A stretch of DNA of 64,000 bases. Origin: WHTX01 sp038255145 (GTDB taxonomy: Bacteria > Actinomycetota > Acidimicrobiia > Acidimicrobiales > CAIXPF01). The first letter of the stretch is position 1; each line of letters begins with the position of its first letter. Of this stretch, positions 16,149 through 26,064 are shown piece by piece. The notes beneath the pieces were generated by a model. The model saw only the letters and a list, made by a program, of their open reading frames with translations, had not been told where the DNA came from and did not search any database. The stretch is taken from positions 1 to 64,000 of the forward strand of contig JBBSLP010000009.1 of the NCBI GenBank assembly GCA_038255145.1, read 5' to 3'. The translations under genes were made by a program, and so were the position numbers.

Positions 16149-17689
16149 GCTGCCTCCAGGGCGGCGGCGATGCGGGCGGCCTTGGGCGAGGGCCGGCCGT
16201 CGGCCAGGCGCTTGGCCATGCCCCGGAAGATGAAGTGGTGGAAGGGCAGCATGGCCCACCAGTAGAGGCGGCCGGGCACCCCCCGGGGCTGGAAGCGGGC
16301 CTTCTGCACGAGGCGGGTGCCCATCTGGTGGCTGGCTTCGGTGGAGCTGGCTGACGTGCCCTCCTCGCCGTCGCCGTCGTCGGGCTCCATGGTCCACTCC
16401 AGCCACGCCTCGCCGGGCACCTTCATCTCGGCCCGCAGGCGGAGCATGGTGTCGGGGACCAGGGCCTCGACCCGGAAGAAGTCGACGGGGTCGCCCACCC
16501 GCAGGTCGTCGGGGTGGCGGCGGCCGCGGCGCATGCCCGGTCCCCCGATGAGGCGATCGGCCAGGCCCCGCAGCGACCACAACGGGTCGAGCAGGTACCA
16601 GCCCCGCTGGCCGCCGATGCCGGTGACCGAGCGGAACACCTCGTGCACGGGCCGGTCGGTGTGCACGGTCTGGGTGTCGTCGAGAATCAGGCCACCTGAC
16701 CAGTGGGGGTCCGTCGGCATGGGGTCAGAGGGCGCCCGGCCGGCCAGCTCGGCGCTGGCCCACGACGTGGTCACCTCCAGTGCCCGGGTCCGCTCGAGGG
16801 CCAGTTCGATGGCCCGGCGCAGGTGGATGCGCTGGCGGGGCACGAGCACCTCGAGGGTGTGGTCCCTGACGATGACCTCGTTGCGGAGGCTCTCCACCAG
16901 GGGGCGGGCCAGGCCCGAGGGCAGGGGGGTGACCAGGCCGATCCAGTGCGAGGACAGGCGCGGGGTGAGGAGGGGCACGGGGATGAGCACCCGCTTCCTG
17001 AGACCGGCCACCTCGGCGTAGAGTCGCATCATGTCGGCGTAGGTGACGACGTCGGGGCCGCCCACCTCGAGCACCCGACCCTGAGCCTGCTCCAGGCCGA
17101 GGACGCCCACCAGGTAGGCGAGCACGTCGCCGATGGCTGTCGGCTGGCACTTCGTGTGCACCCAGCGGGGGGTGACCATGACGGGCAGGGTCTCGGTCAG
17201 CCGGCGCAGCATCTCGAAGCTGGCGCTGCCCGAGCCGATGATGACCGCGGCCCGCAGCTCGGTGACGGGCACCGTGCCCTCGGCCAGAGCCTCGCCCACC
17301 TCGTGACGGCTTCGGAGGTGCTCGGAGAGAGCGCCTTCGTCCTCGCCCAGGCCCCCCAGGTAGACGATCTGTTGGACCGACGCCCGGGCTGCGGCCTCGG
17401 CGAAGCCGGCGGCGGCCTCGCGGTCGCGGGCGGCGAAGTCGTCCGAGGTGCCCATGCCGTGGACGAGGAAGTAGGCGGCGTCGATGCTGTCCATGGCCCC
17501 GATCAAGGAGTCGGGGTCGGCCAGGTCGCCCTTGACCACCTCGACCTGGGACCGCCAGGCCAGGTCACGCAGCTTGTCCGGGGACCGGGCCAGGCAGCGC
17601 ACCTGGTAACCGGCGTCGAGCAACTCGGGCACGAGGCGCCCGCCGATGTAGCCGGTGGCTCCGGTGACGAGCACGCGTTCGATGGGCAT
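16091..17689 (-). CDS. NAD(P)-binding SDR-type protein with C-terminal DUF2867 domain
   Basis: This 532-residue protein has an atypical or extended SDR domain first: VLVTGATGYIGGRLVPELL (about 6-24), the nucleotide-binding loop, and AAYFLVHGMG (about 71-80). The second half carries the DUF2867 region, with LDPLWSLRGLADRLIGGPGM and a C-terminal YWWAMLPFHHFIFRGMAKRL, typical of this actinobacterial fusion. The DUF2867 half resembles SRPBCC-like lipid or polyketide binding folds, but its role is not known. The family is often annotated as NAD(P)H-binding or SDR oxidoreductase. There is no obvious membrane anchor. The start is the ATG at 17689. Confidence 0.82.
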   Translation of the reverse strand: MPIERVLVTGATGYIGGRLVPELLDAGYQVRCLARSPDKLRDLAWRSQVEVVKGDLADPDSLIGAMDSIDAAYFLVHGMGTSDDFAARDREAAAGFAEAAARASVQQIVYLGGLGEDEGALSEHLRSRHEVGEALAEGTVPVTELRAAVIIGSGSASFEMLRRLTETLPVMVTPRWVHTKCQPTAIGDVLAYLVGVLGLEQAQGRVLEVGGPDVVTYADMMRLYAEVAGLRKRVLIPVPLLTPRLSSHWIGLVTPLPSGLARPLVESLRNEVIVRDHTLEVLVPRQRIHLRRAIELALERTRALEVTTSWASAELAGRAPSDPMPTDPHWSGGLILDDTQTVHTDRPVHEVFRSVTGIGGQRGWYLLDPLWSLRGLADRLIGGPGMRRGRRHPDDLRVGDPVDFFRVEALVPDTMLRLRAEMKVPGEAWLEWTMEPDDGDGEEGTSASSTEASHQMGTRLVQKARFQPRGVPGRLYWWAMLPFHHFIFRGMAKRLADGRPSPKAARIAAALEAAQTKVAGSTLAPQTTTPTR

Positions 17690-17739
17690 GGGGGTGCACT
17701 ACCCAGTTCTGCCTGACCGGCACCGGCCCGCAGCACACG

Positions 17740-18415
17740 GCCGACGACTCCGTCGCGGCGGTGCTCGCCGTTGCCGACGAACATGCGCTGCAGCATCAGC
17801 TCGGTGACCCACAGCCGACGGGAGTAGCCGATGAAGTAGGTGCCGAACTCGCCGTGGCCGGGGCGGCCGAAGGGCATGTTGTCCCGCAGGATCTCGAGCT
17901 CGGCACCGTCGGGACCGACGATGGTGGCCAGGGTCTTGTGGGCGAACTGGGACCGGGACCGTCGTCGAGCTCGACGTTGTCGATCTTGCGCCGGCCGATC
18001 ACGGCCTCCTGCGCCTCCGTCGTCAAGTGGCCCCAGGCGGTGAGGTCGTGGAGGTACTTCTGGATGACGACGTAGCTGCCGCCGGCGAAGGCAGGGTCCT
18101 CGTCGCCGATCAGCGAGGCCTCGGCCAGGTCGGCCCCCACCGGGTTGGCGGTTCCGTCGACGAAGCCGAGCAGGTCGCGGGCGTCGAAGTAGCGGAAGCC
18201 GTTGGTCTCGTCGACCACGGTCACGGCGTCGCCCAACGCATCGAAGAGGAGGCGCTCGAACTCGAAGCACAGGTCCTGCCGCTCGGCCCGCCCGGGGTGG
18301 AGGGCGCGGTGTGGGCCCGGCCCACGATGGGGGGGAACTCGTGGAGCTCGGCGGGCCGACGGGACGGGGACAGCCGGTCCCACAACCGGGCCCCGATGGC
18401 GATGCGTGGGCGCAT
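17740..18415 (-). pseudogene. Decayed DyP-type heme peroxidase
   Basis: Three frames carry consecutive pieces of a YfeX-like DyP peroxidase. About 18415-18290 gives IAIGARLWDRL and PAELHEFPPI...HTAPSTPG. About 18290-17960 in a second frame gives RAERQDLCFEFERLL, FVDGTANPVGADLAEASL (the DyP GxxDG distal heme motif) and IGRRKIDNVELDD. About 17955-17760 in a third frame gives FAHKTLATIV, ILRDNMPFGRPGHGEFGTYF and GYSRRLWVTELMLQRMFVG. A short deletion seems to lie at the first junction. The N-terminal third of the family is missing and the C-terminal end runs into the next gene without a family-like stop. With at least two frame breaks plus truncation, a non-functional remnant is likely. Confidence 0.8.
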
Positions 18416-18521
18416 CTGAGCGGCCTCGGCTGGCTCGAAGCTGCTTCGGCCCCTCCGGGCTTGTTCGACAGCTGACGCAGTTCGGGGTGTCGACGGCATC
18501 TCCGGGCTGGACACGACGGCG

Positions 18522-21500
18522 ATGTCACACCAGCTGGCTACGTTCGTCCCCGTGGCCCTCGACCTGTTCTCCGAGCCCACCCGGGCGTGGTTCGACGCCA
18601 CCTTCAGCGCGCCCACCAAGGCGCAGGCCAAGGGGTGGCCGGCCATCGCCAAGGGGGACGACACCCTGATCCTGGCCCCCACGGGCTCGGGCAAGACGCT
18701 GACCGCCTTCCTGTGGGGCCTCGACCGGCTCACCTCCAGCCCCCCGCCCGAGAAGGACCGGCGCACCCGGCTGCTCTACATCTCCCCGTTGCGGGCCCTG
18801 GCCGTCGACGTCGACAAGAACCTGCGGGCACCGCTGGCCGGGATCGCCCTGCACGCCGAGCGCCTGGGTGTGCCCATCACCGTGCCCACCGTGGGCGTGC
18901 GCACCGGGGACACCCCGGCCGATGTGCGCCGCACCATGCTGCGCCACCCACCCGACATCCTCATCACCACGCCCGAGTCGCTCTACCTGCTGCTCACCTC
19001 CCGGGCCCGCGACACCCTGCGCGGCGTCGAGGCGGTGATCATCGACGAGATCCACGCCCTGGCCGCCACCAAGCGGGGCGCCCACCTGTCCGTCTCCCTG
19101 GAGCGCCTGGCCAAGCTGACCGACCGCCCCGCCCAGCGCATCGGGCTGTCGGCCACCCAGCGGCCCCTGGAGGAGATCGCCCGCTACCTGGGCGGCTTCG
19201 AGGCCGTGGGCCCGGCGCCGAACCGGGCCGAGTCCGAGCGACCGGCCCGGCCGGCCACCCGCGCCCGCCCGGTGACCATCGTCGACGCCGGGGTGACCAA
19301 GGAGCTCGAGCTCGAGGTCGTCATCCCGGTCGAGGACATGGCCAACCTGGGCGAGGTCATGGACGAGGCCGTGTCCGGCAACGTCGCCGCCGGGCCGGTG
19401 CGCCGCTCCATCTGGCCGTCCATGCACCCCCGCCTGCTGGAACTGGTGCAGGAGCACCGCTCGACCATCATCTTCGTGAACGCCCGCCGGGGGGCGGAAC
19501 GGCTGGCCTCGCGCCTCAACGAGCTGTACCTCGAGGGCGAGAACCGCGGCAACGAGAGCGTGGGCTCCTCGGTCTCCGAGGCCGGCACCGAGCTGGTCAT
19601 GGCCCACCACGGGTCCCTGTCCCGCCAGCGCCGGCTCATCATCGAGGACGACCTCAAGACCGGGCGCCTGCGGGGCCTGGTGGCCACGTCGTCCCTGGAG
19701 CTGGGCATCGACATGGGCGCCGTCGACCTGGTCATCCAGGTGGAATCGCCGGGGGCGGTGTCCCGGGGCCTGCAACGGGTGGGCCGGGCCGGGCACCAGG
19801 TGGGCCAGCCGAGCCGGGGCAAGCTCTTCCCCAAGCACCGCTCCGACCTGCTGGAAGCGGCCGTGGTCGTCGACCGGATGCAGCGGGGCGAGATCGAGGC
19901 CACCCGCTACCCCCGCAACCCCCTCGACGTGCTCGCCCAGCACATCGTGGCCATGGTCGCCGTCGAGGACTGGGCCCTGGCTGACCTGGCCGCGGTGGTG
20001 CGGGCCTCGGCCAACTTCGCCGAGCTGTCCGACGAGCAACTCAACGGCGTGCTCGACCTGCTGTCGGGTCGCTACCCCTCCGACGAGTTCTCCGAGCTGC
20101 GCCCCCGCATCATCTGGGACCGGGTGGGCGACGTGCTCAAGGCCCGCCCCGGGGCTCAACGCCTGGCCGTCACCAACCCGGGAACCATCCCCGACCGGGG
20201 CCTGTACGGGGTGTTCCTGCCCGACGGCACCCGGGTGGGCGAGCTCGACGAGGAGATGGTCTACGAGTCCCGGCCCGGGGAGACGTTCCTGCTGGGGGCG
20301 TCGACCTGGCGCATCGAGGACATCACCTTCGAGCGGGTCATCGTCACCCCCGCCCCCGGCCAGCCCGGCAAGATGCCCTTCTGGCACGGCGACGGCCCCG
20401 GGCGCCCCCTGGAGCTGGGCCGGGCCATGGGCACCTTCATCCGCGAGATCCGGGCCCTGGGCGAGCCCGAGGCCCGTGAGCGCCTGGCCGAGCGCAACGC
20501 GCTCGACCCCTGGGCCACCGACAACCTGCTGGGCTACCTGGCCGAACAGGCCGAATCCACCGGGGTGGTGCCCGACGACCGCACCATCGTCGTCGAACGC
20601 TTCCGGGACGAGATCGGCGACTGGCGGGTGTGCATCCTGTCCCCCTTCGGCGCCCAGGTCCACGCCCCCTGGGGCATGGCCCTACGTCGCCTGCTCCACC
20701 AGGAGTGGGGGGTCGACGTCGAGCTCATGTGGTCCGACGACGGCATCGTGCTGCGCCTCCCCGAATCGGTCGACCGCCTCCCCCTCGAACTGCTGGCCAT
20801 CGACCCCGACGAGATCACCGACCTGATCGTGTCCGAGCTGCCGGGCACGGCGCTGTTCGCCTCCCGCTTCCGCGAGTGCGCGGCCCGGGCCCTGCTGCTG
20901 CCCCGACGCCGGCCCGACCAGCGCACGCCCTTGTGGCAGCAACGCCAGAAGGCGGCCGACCTGCTCAAGGCGGCGTCGAAGTACCCCGCCTTCCCCCTGT
21001 TGCTGGAGACGACGCGGGAGTGCCTCAACGATGTCTTCGACCTGCCCGCCCTGCGTCAGGTGCTCACCGACCTGCGATCACGGCGCCTGCGGCTGGTGGC
21101 CGTGGACACCCCCAAGGCGTCCCCCTTCGCCGCCTCCCTGCTGTTCGGCTGGATCGCCGTCTACATGTACGAGGGCGACGCCCCGCTGGCCGAGCGCCGG
21201 GCCGCGGCCCTGGCCCTCGACCGCGACCTGCTGCGCGACCTGCTGGGCGACGAGGAGCTGCGCGAGCTGCTCGATCCCGACGCCCTGGCCCTGCTCGAGC
21301 TGGAGCTGCAGTGCCTGGTCGAGCGGCGCCAGGCCCGCCACGCCGAGGACCTGTGGGACGTGCTGCGCCGCCTCGGCCCCCTGACCCGATCCGAGGTCGA
21401 CGCCCGCAGCCAGGGCTCAGCCGATGACGTCGCCGCCTGGATCGAGACCCTGGTGGCCGACCGGCGGGCCATCGAGGTGCCCCTGGCCGGCCAGGTCCAC

Positions 21501-23093
21501 GTCGCCGCGGCCGAGGACGCCGGCCGGCTGCGTGACGCCCTGGGTGTGGCCCTGCCCCTGGGCCTGCCCGGGGCCTTCACCGCCTCGGTCGACCGGCCCC
21601 TGGTCGAGCTGGTGGCCCGTTACGCCCGCACCCACGGGCCCTTCGTCACCGCCACCGCCGCGGCGCGCTTCGGCCTCGAGCCCGAGCGGGTGCTGCCCGC
21701 CCTGGTCGAGCTGGAGGGCCAGGGTCGGGTGGTGGCCGGCGAGTTCCGCCCCGGCGGTGTCGAGCGGGAGTGGTGCGACAGCGACGTGCTGCGCCAGCTG
21801 CGACGACGCTCGCTGGCCGCCCTGCGGCGCGAGGTCGAACCCGTGTCCCACGAGGCCCTGGCCCGCTTCCTGCCCGCCTGGCAGGGGGTGGGCGGCAACG
21901 GTCGGGGCCTCGATGCCCTGCTCGACGTGCTCGGCGTCCTCCAGGGGGCCACGATCCCCGCGTCGATCCTCGAAGGCGACGTGCTCGCCGCCCGCCTGGC
22001 CGACCACCGCCCCGCCGACCTCGACCTGCTGTGCACGGCCGGTGACGTGGTGTGGGTGGGTGCCGGCGGCATCGGGTCGAGCGACGGCCGGGTCCGCCTG
22101 GCCTTCCGCGACCACGCCGCCCTGCTCATCCCCCAGCCCGCCGAGCCACCTCTCGACGACCCCGCCCACAAGGCCATCCTCGCCCACCTCGAGAACCGGG
22201 GGGCATCGTTCTGGGCCGACCTGGTGGCAGCCGTGTCCACCGGCGGCGGACCCTACGACGACGCCTCGGTCCTGGCCGCCCTGTGGGATCTGGTGTGGGG
22301 CGGCTACGTCACCAACGACTCGCTGGCCCCGCTGCGGGCCTTCATCAAGGGCGGCGTCGGTGCCGCCGGCTCGGCCAAGGCCAGTCGCGCTACCCGGGGG
22401 CGGCCCCGACCTGGACGCCTGGCCCGCCTGGGGCCCCCGGCCGGGGCCGGGCGCTGGTCCCTGGTCGCCCCCCTGCTCGAACCGACCCCCACCACCACCG
22501 AGGTGGCCCACGCCCGGGCCCTGCAGCTGCTCGAGCGCTACGGGGTACTGACCCGCGAGGCGGCCCTGGGCGAAGGGGCCGAAGGCGGCTTCGCCGGCGT
22601 CTACCCGGTGCTCAAGGCCCTCGAGGAACGGGGCCAGGTGCGCCGGGGCTACTTCGTGGACGGCCTGGGCGCGGCCCAGTTCGCCCTGGCCGGAGCCATC
22701 GATCGCCTGCGCAGCGCCCGCGAGCAGGGTGACGCTCCGGCGCCACCCTTGCTGCTGGCGGCCACCGACCCGGCCCAGCCCTACGGCGCCGCCATCCCCT
22801 GGCCCGAGAGCACCGGCCGCCCGGCCCGGGCGGCCGGGGCCCACGTCGTGCTCGTCGACGGTCAGGCCGTGGCCTACCTCGAGCGCGGCGGGCACAGCCT
22901 GGTCACCTTCCCCGCCGCCTCCGAGCACCCCGGGTGGCCCCGGGCCCTGGCCGCCCTGGTGAGCCGGGGACGGATGCGCAAGGTCGAGATCACCAAGGTC
23001 GACGGCGAAGAGGTCGGGGCCTCGCCGTGGGCCACCGTCCTGCGCGACGCCGGCTTCGGGGACAGCTACCGCGGCCTGGTCCTGCAGCGGTGA
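18522..23093 (+). CDS. lhr: Lhr-type DEAD/DEAH-box DNA helicase
   Basis: This 1523-residue superfamily 2 ATP-dependent 3'-5' helicase is linked to DNA damage tolerance in actinobacteria. The motifs are in order: APTKAQAKGW (Q-motif region), Walker A LAPTGSGKTLTAF (about 49-61), ISPLRALAVD (Ia), DILITTPESLYLLL, DEIHALAATKRGAHL (motif II, DEIH), LSATQRPLEEIARYLGG (III), MAHHGSLSRQRR, ATSSLELGIDMGAVDLVIQ (V) and QRVGRAGHQVG (VI). The Lhr-core winged-helix and the long C-terminal extension typical of full-length bacterial Lhr follow. Length (about 1500) matches the family. A GTG near residue 11 (VALDLFSEP) is an alternative start. It stands alone as a transcription unit. Confidence 0.95.
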   Translation: MSHQLATFVPVALDLFSEPTRAWFDATFSAPTKAQAKGWPAIAKGDDTLILAPTGSGKTLTAFLWGLDRLTSSPPPEKDRRTRLLYISPLRALAVDVDKNLRAPLAGIALHAERLGVPITVPTVGVRTGDTPADVRRTMLRHPPDILITTPESLYLLLTSRARDTLRGVEAVIIDEIHALAATKRGAHLSVSLERLAKLTDRPAQRIGLSATQRPLEEIARYLGGFEAVGPAPNRAESERPARPATRARPVTIVDAGVTKELELEVVIPVEDMANLGEVMDEAVSGNVAAGPVRRSIWPSMHPRLLELVQEHRSTIIFVNARRGAERLASRLNELYLEGENRGNESVGSSVSEAGTELVMAHHGSLSRQRRLIIEDDLKTGRLRGLVATSSLELGIDMGAVDLVIQVESPGAVSRGLQRVGRAGHQVGQPSRGKLFPKHRSDLLEAAVVVDRMQRGEIEATRYPRNPLDVLAQHIVAMVAVEDWALADLAAVVRASANFAELSDEQLNGVLDLLSGRYPSDEFSELRPRIIWDRVGDVLKARPGAQRLAVTNPGTIPDRGLYGVFLPDGTRVGELDEEMVYESRPGETFLLGASTWRIEDITFERVIVTPAPGQPGKMPFWHGDGPGRPLELGRAMGTFIREIRALGEPEARERLAERNALDPWATDNLLGYLAEQAESTGVVPDDRTIVVERFRDEIGDWRVCILSPFGAQVHAPWGMALRRLLHQEWGVDVELMWSDDGIVLRLPESVDRLPLELLAIDPDEITDLIVSELPGTALFASRFRECAARALLLPRRRPDQRTPLWQQRQKAADLLKAASKYPAFPLLLETTRECLNDVFDLPALRQVLTDLRSRRLRLVAVDTPKASPFAASLLFGWIAVYMYEGDAPLAERRAAALALDRDLLRDLLGDEELRELLDPDALALLELELQCLVERRQARHAEDLWDVLRRLGPLTRSEVDARSQGSADDVAAWIETLVADRRAIEVPLAGQVHVAAAEDAGRLRDALGVALPLGLPGAFTASVDRPLVELVARYARTHGPFVTATAAARFGLEPERVLPALVELEGQGRVVAGEFRPGGVEREWCDSDVLRQLRRRSLAALRREVEPVSHEALARFLPAWQGVGGNGRGLDALLDVLGVLQGATIPASILEGDVLAARLADHRPADLDLLCTAGDVVWVGAGGIGSSDGRVRLAFRDHAALLIPQPAEPPLDDPAHKAILAHLENRGASFWADLVAAVSTGGGPYDDASVLAALWDLVWGGYVTNDSLAPLRAFIKGGVGAAGSAKASRATRGRPRPGRLARLGPPAGAGRWSLVAPLLEPTPTTTEVAHARALQLLERYGVLTREAALGEGAEGGFAGVYPVLKALEERGQVRRGYFVDGLGAAQFALAGAIDRLRSAREQGDAPAPPLLLAATDPAQPYGAAIPWPESTGRPARAAGAHVVLVDGQAVAYLERGGHSLVTFPAASEHPGWPRALAALVSRGRMRKVEITKVDGEEVGASPWATVLRDAGFGDSYRGLVLQR

Positions 23094-23229
23094 CCCGACC
23101 GATGACGGCGCCCCTTGTGGACAGGCCGGTCCTTCCGCGCCGCAGCCCTGTAGCACTCAGCCCCGTTCCTGGGATATGCGCGTCTCAGGGCTACACCTGG
23201 GCATTCGTCGCGCCGAAATCCATCTTGTG

Positions 23230-25482
23230 ATGGCAAACACCACCCCTGACGACGTGCGGGCCGCGCTGTGCAGATTGGTGCTGCCCGGAGGGGTGCGCGT
23301 CGTCTACCAGCCCATCGTCCGCCTGGCCGACGGTGAGGTCGTGGGCTACGAGGCCCTGGCCCGCATGGACGTCGAGCGTGGGGTCGGCCCGTCGCGCTGG
23401 CTCGAGGCCGCCACCAGGATGGGCATGCGCACCGAGCTCGAGCTGGCGTGCTGGGCGGCGGTGGCCCATGGCGGCCCCCCGCCGGCCGACCGCCTGCTGT
23501 TCGTCAACACCAGTCCCGACCTGCTGGCCGACCCCCGGGTGCGGGCGCTGCGGGGTGACCTGCCCGACCGCCTCGTCATCGAGCTCACCGAGGAGCACGC
23601 GGTCAGCGACTACGACACCCTGCGCGAGCAGCTGTCCTCGTGGACGGCCGAAGGGGCACGCCTGGCCATCGACGACCTGGGCTCGGGCTACGCCAGCCTG
23701 CGCCACGTGCTGCAGCTCGAGCCCGAGTTCCTCAAGCTCGACTGCTCCCTGATCTCGGGCATCGACCGCTCCCCCGCCCAGCGGGCCATGGCCTCGGCCC
23801 TGCTCAGCTTCGCCCGCGAGGTGGGCTCCACCGTCATCGCCGAGGGCGTCGAGGCCCCCGGCGAGCTGGCCACCCTGCGGGACATGGGGGTGCACCTGGC
23901 CCAGGGCTACCTGCTGGCCCGCCCGGGCAACCCCTGGCCCGCCGATCCCGTGCGACCCGTACACCGGCGCACCCGGGCCCTGGCGTCCGAAGCCGAAGCC
24001 GCCCGCCTCGAGCGGCTCCTGCACGCCGCCACCGATTCCCGCCAGGCCTGCGACGCCGTCGCCGACCACCTGTCCCGCCGCGGTGGGCTCATGCCCAGCC
24101 TCTACCTGGAGCGCGACGGCCTGCTGCGCTGCCAGGCCCAGCGGGGACTGTGGCAGGTGCTCGACGGCATGCCCGCCTCCTCGGGCCTGACCGGGCGGGC
24201 CTTCCGCACCGGGCGGGCCGTGCGCCTGGCCGACGCCGCGTCGGCCGCGGACTACCTCGAAGCCATCCCCGGCGTGGCTGCCGAGCTGTGCGTGCCCCTG
24301 CGGGTGGCCGGAACCAGCGTCGGTGCCCTCAACGTCGAATCGCTCAGCGCCCTGTCCCAGGCCGACGAGCTCGAGGTCGAGCGCTGCGCCCGCCGCCTCG
24401 GCGCCCACCTCGAGCGGTTGGGCACCGGGCGTCGTCCCAGTGCGCTGGGGCGCATGGCCCAGGCCTCCTACCGGCTCCTCGGCCTCGGCGACCCCGATGA
24501 CCTGCGGCGTCAGCTCGTGGTCCAGGCCGCTGAGGTGACGGGCATGTGCTCGGCCGTGCTCGCCCTCGACGAGGGCGCTGGTCTCCAGGTGGTCACGGCC
24601 ACGGGTCCGTTGGCCCCGGCCATGTTGGGCCTGACCCACGACGAGCTCGACACCCTGGCCGCGGTGGTGGCCCAGGTGGCGTCGTGCCACTCCTCCGGTG
24701 AGGCCACCGGTCGCACGGTGGCCGGCACCGAGCGCCTCCGCCGCGGCGGTGCCCGGGCCCTGGCCGTGACCCCGGTGCTGCGCCACGGCGAACGGCTCGG
24801 GGTGCTGGTCGTGGCCCACGACTCCACCCGGCGGCTGGGCGAGGAGGACGCCGAGGCCTTCGAGCTGCTGGCCGCCCTGGCCGGAGGCGCCCTCGACCTG
24901 GCCGACACCATGGCCGAGCTGCACGACCTGGCCGTGCTCGACCCCCTCACCGGGCTGGGCAACCACCGGGCCTTCCACGACCACGTCGGCGCCCTGGAGG
25001 TGGGCGATGCCGTGCTCCTGGCCGACATCGACCGCTTCAAGCAGGTCAACGACACCTTCGGCCACCTGGTCGGGGACCAGACGCTGCGAACGGTGGCTGC
25101 GGGCCTGGCCGCCGGCGTGCGAGCCGAGGACCGGGCCTACCGCATCGGCGGCGACGAGTTCGCCATCGTCATCCACCGCGGCGCCTCCCTCGACGTCGCC
25201 GCCATGGGCGACCGCCTGTGCCGCCGGGCCACCGAAGCCCTCGGACGCATGGGGGCAGGGTTGTCGGCCGGGGCGTGCGTGCCCCGCCCGGGCGAAGGCC
25301 CGACATCGTTCCTGGCCCGGGCTGACGCCGCCCTCTACGACGCCAAGCGCAACCAACGGGGCCAGGTCGTGGTGGCCGGTGCCAGCACGGCCCTGCTGGC
25401 CGATCTCGACGATGTGCTCAGCCCCATGACCACCGTGCCCGAGGAACGCCGAACCCCGCTGTCCCAGGACTGCCCGGCCTGA
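23230..25482 (+). CDS. EAL-GAF-GAF-GGDEF cyclic-di-GMP protein
   Basis: This roughly 750-residue cytoplasmic protein has an N-terminal EAL phosphodiesterase domain (VYQPIVRLADGEVVGYEALAR, FVNTSPDLL, VIELTEEHA, AIDDLGSGYASL, EFLKLD, VIAEGVE, LAQGYLLARP), in which all metal and catalytic residues I can check are present. Two GAF-like modules follow (about 265-410 and 420-570). A C-terminal GGDEF cyclase has an intact RIGGDEF active site and an RAED inhibitory-site motif five residues before it. Both making and breaking c-di-GMP look possible. The usual order is GGDEF then EAL; here it is reversed. There are no membrane helices. The start is uncertain: the ATG at 23230 is closest to the EAL domain, but an ATG at 23176 is in frame. 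Confidence 0.9.
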   Translation: MANTTPDDVRAALCRLVLPGGVRVVYQPIVRLADGEVVGYEALARMDVERGVGPSRWLEAATRMGMRTELELACWAAVAHGGPPPADRLLFVNTSPDLLADPRVRALRGDLPDRLVIELTEEHAVSDYDTLREQLSSWTAEGARLAIDDLGSGYASLRHVLQLEPEFLKLDCSLISGIDRSPAQRAMASALLSFAREVGSTVIAEGVEAPGELATLRDMGVHLAQGYLLARPGNPWPADPVRPVHRRTRALASEAEAARLERLLHAATDSRQACDAVADHLSRRGGLMPSLYLERDGLLRCQAQRGLWQVLDGMPASSGLTGRAFRTGRAVRLADAASAADYLEAIPGVAAELCVPLRVAGTSVGALNVESLSALSQADELEVERCARRLGAHLERLGTGRRPSALGRMAQASYRLLGLGDPDDLRRQLVVQAAEVTGMCSAVLALDEGAGLQVVTATGPLAPAMLGLTHDELDTLAAVVAQVASCHSSGEATGRTVAGTERLRRGGARALAVTPVLRHGERLGVLVVAHDSTRRLGEEDAEAFELLAALAGGALDLADTMAELHDLAVLDPLTGLGNHRAFHDHVGALEVGDAVLLADIDRFKQVNDTFGHLVGDQTLRTVAAGLAAGVRAEDRAYRIGGDEFAIVIHRGASLDVAAMGDRLCRRATEALGRMGAGLSAGACVPRPGEGPTSFLARADAALYDAKRNQRGQVVVAGASTALLADLDDVLSPMTTVPEERRTPLSQDCPA

Positions 25483-25525
25483 TCCACCAACGGCCGGGCT
25501 GATCCACGACGACCGGCGGATCCAC

Positions 25526-25541
25526 ACCCGGGCGGCCGGGT
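25526..25541. terminator. Hairpin between convergent genes
   Basis: ACCCGG (25526-25531), a 4-nt loop and CCGGGT (25536-25541) lie between the convergent stops at 25482 and 25566. The stem is short and no U-run follows. Confidence 0.4.
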
Positions 25542-25565
25542 GAGCCAGGCGGAGGGTGCTGACGA

Positions 25566-25961
25566 TCAGCCGACCGTGGCCGTGCCCCGCATGGCCGGGT
25601 GCAGGTCGCACACGTAGTCGTAGGTGCCCGGGGCGTCGAAGCGCACGGTGAGCGTCTGGTAGACGGGGCCGTTCTTCAGCGCCGTCTTGGGGTTCCCGGC
25701 GGCCTTGGGGAAGCGGATGTTGTGGGCCACGCCCTTGTCCTGGTTGTCGAGCACGACGACCAGGTCGCGACCGGAGGGCAGCTCCAGGGTCGCAGGGACG
25801 AAGGCCGTGGTGTTGGCCGAGACGAGGGCGTCACCGTCGGGCGGGGGACCGTCGTGGGAGGCGGCATCGCCCCCACCGCCGCAGGCGACCGTGGCCGCGC
25901 TGAGCATGGCGACGAAGCCCAGGGCCAGGACACGTTGCAGGGGGCGGGGTCGACTGGTCAC
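25566..25961 (-). CDS. Cupredoxin (plastocyanin-like) lipoprotein
   Basis: This 131-residue secreted protein has a basic start, a hydrophobic stretch VLALGFVAMLSAATVAC and a lipobox cysteine followed by GGGGD, so it is predicted to be anchored by lipidation. The cupredoxin domain (about 45-131) has the type 1 copper ligands: His in GVAHNIRFP and Cys, His and Met in YVCDLHPAMRG. It probably carries electrons or copper at the cell surface. The GTG at 25961 was chosen because it gives the signal peptide and because TAGCGT lies 10 nt upstream. Confidence 0.85.
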   Translation of the reverse strand: MTSRPRPLQRVLALGFVAMLSAATVACGGGGDAASHDGPPPDGDALVSANTTAFVPATLELPSGRDLVVVLDNQDKGVAHNIRFPKAAGNPKTALKNGPVYQTLTVRFDAPGTYDYVCDLHPAMRGTATVG

Positions 25962-25971
25962 GGAAGACTGG

Positions 25972-25977
25972 ACGCTA
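25972..25977 (-). promoter_or_regulatory. -10-like TAGCGT before the cupredoxin gene
   Basis: On the minus strand TAGCGT ends 10 nt before the GTG at 25961. Confidence 0.4.
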
Positions 25978-26064
25978 CCCGGCCCCACCGGGCACCGGGA
26001 TGTCACCCCCGAGCGCGGACAGCCGACTACCGGGACCACTTGGCGCCGTGGGAGCATCGCGACC

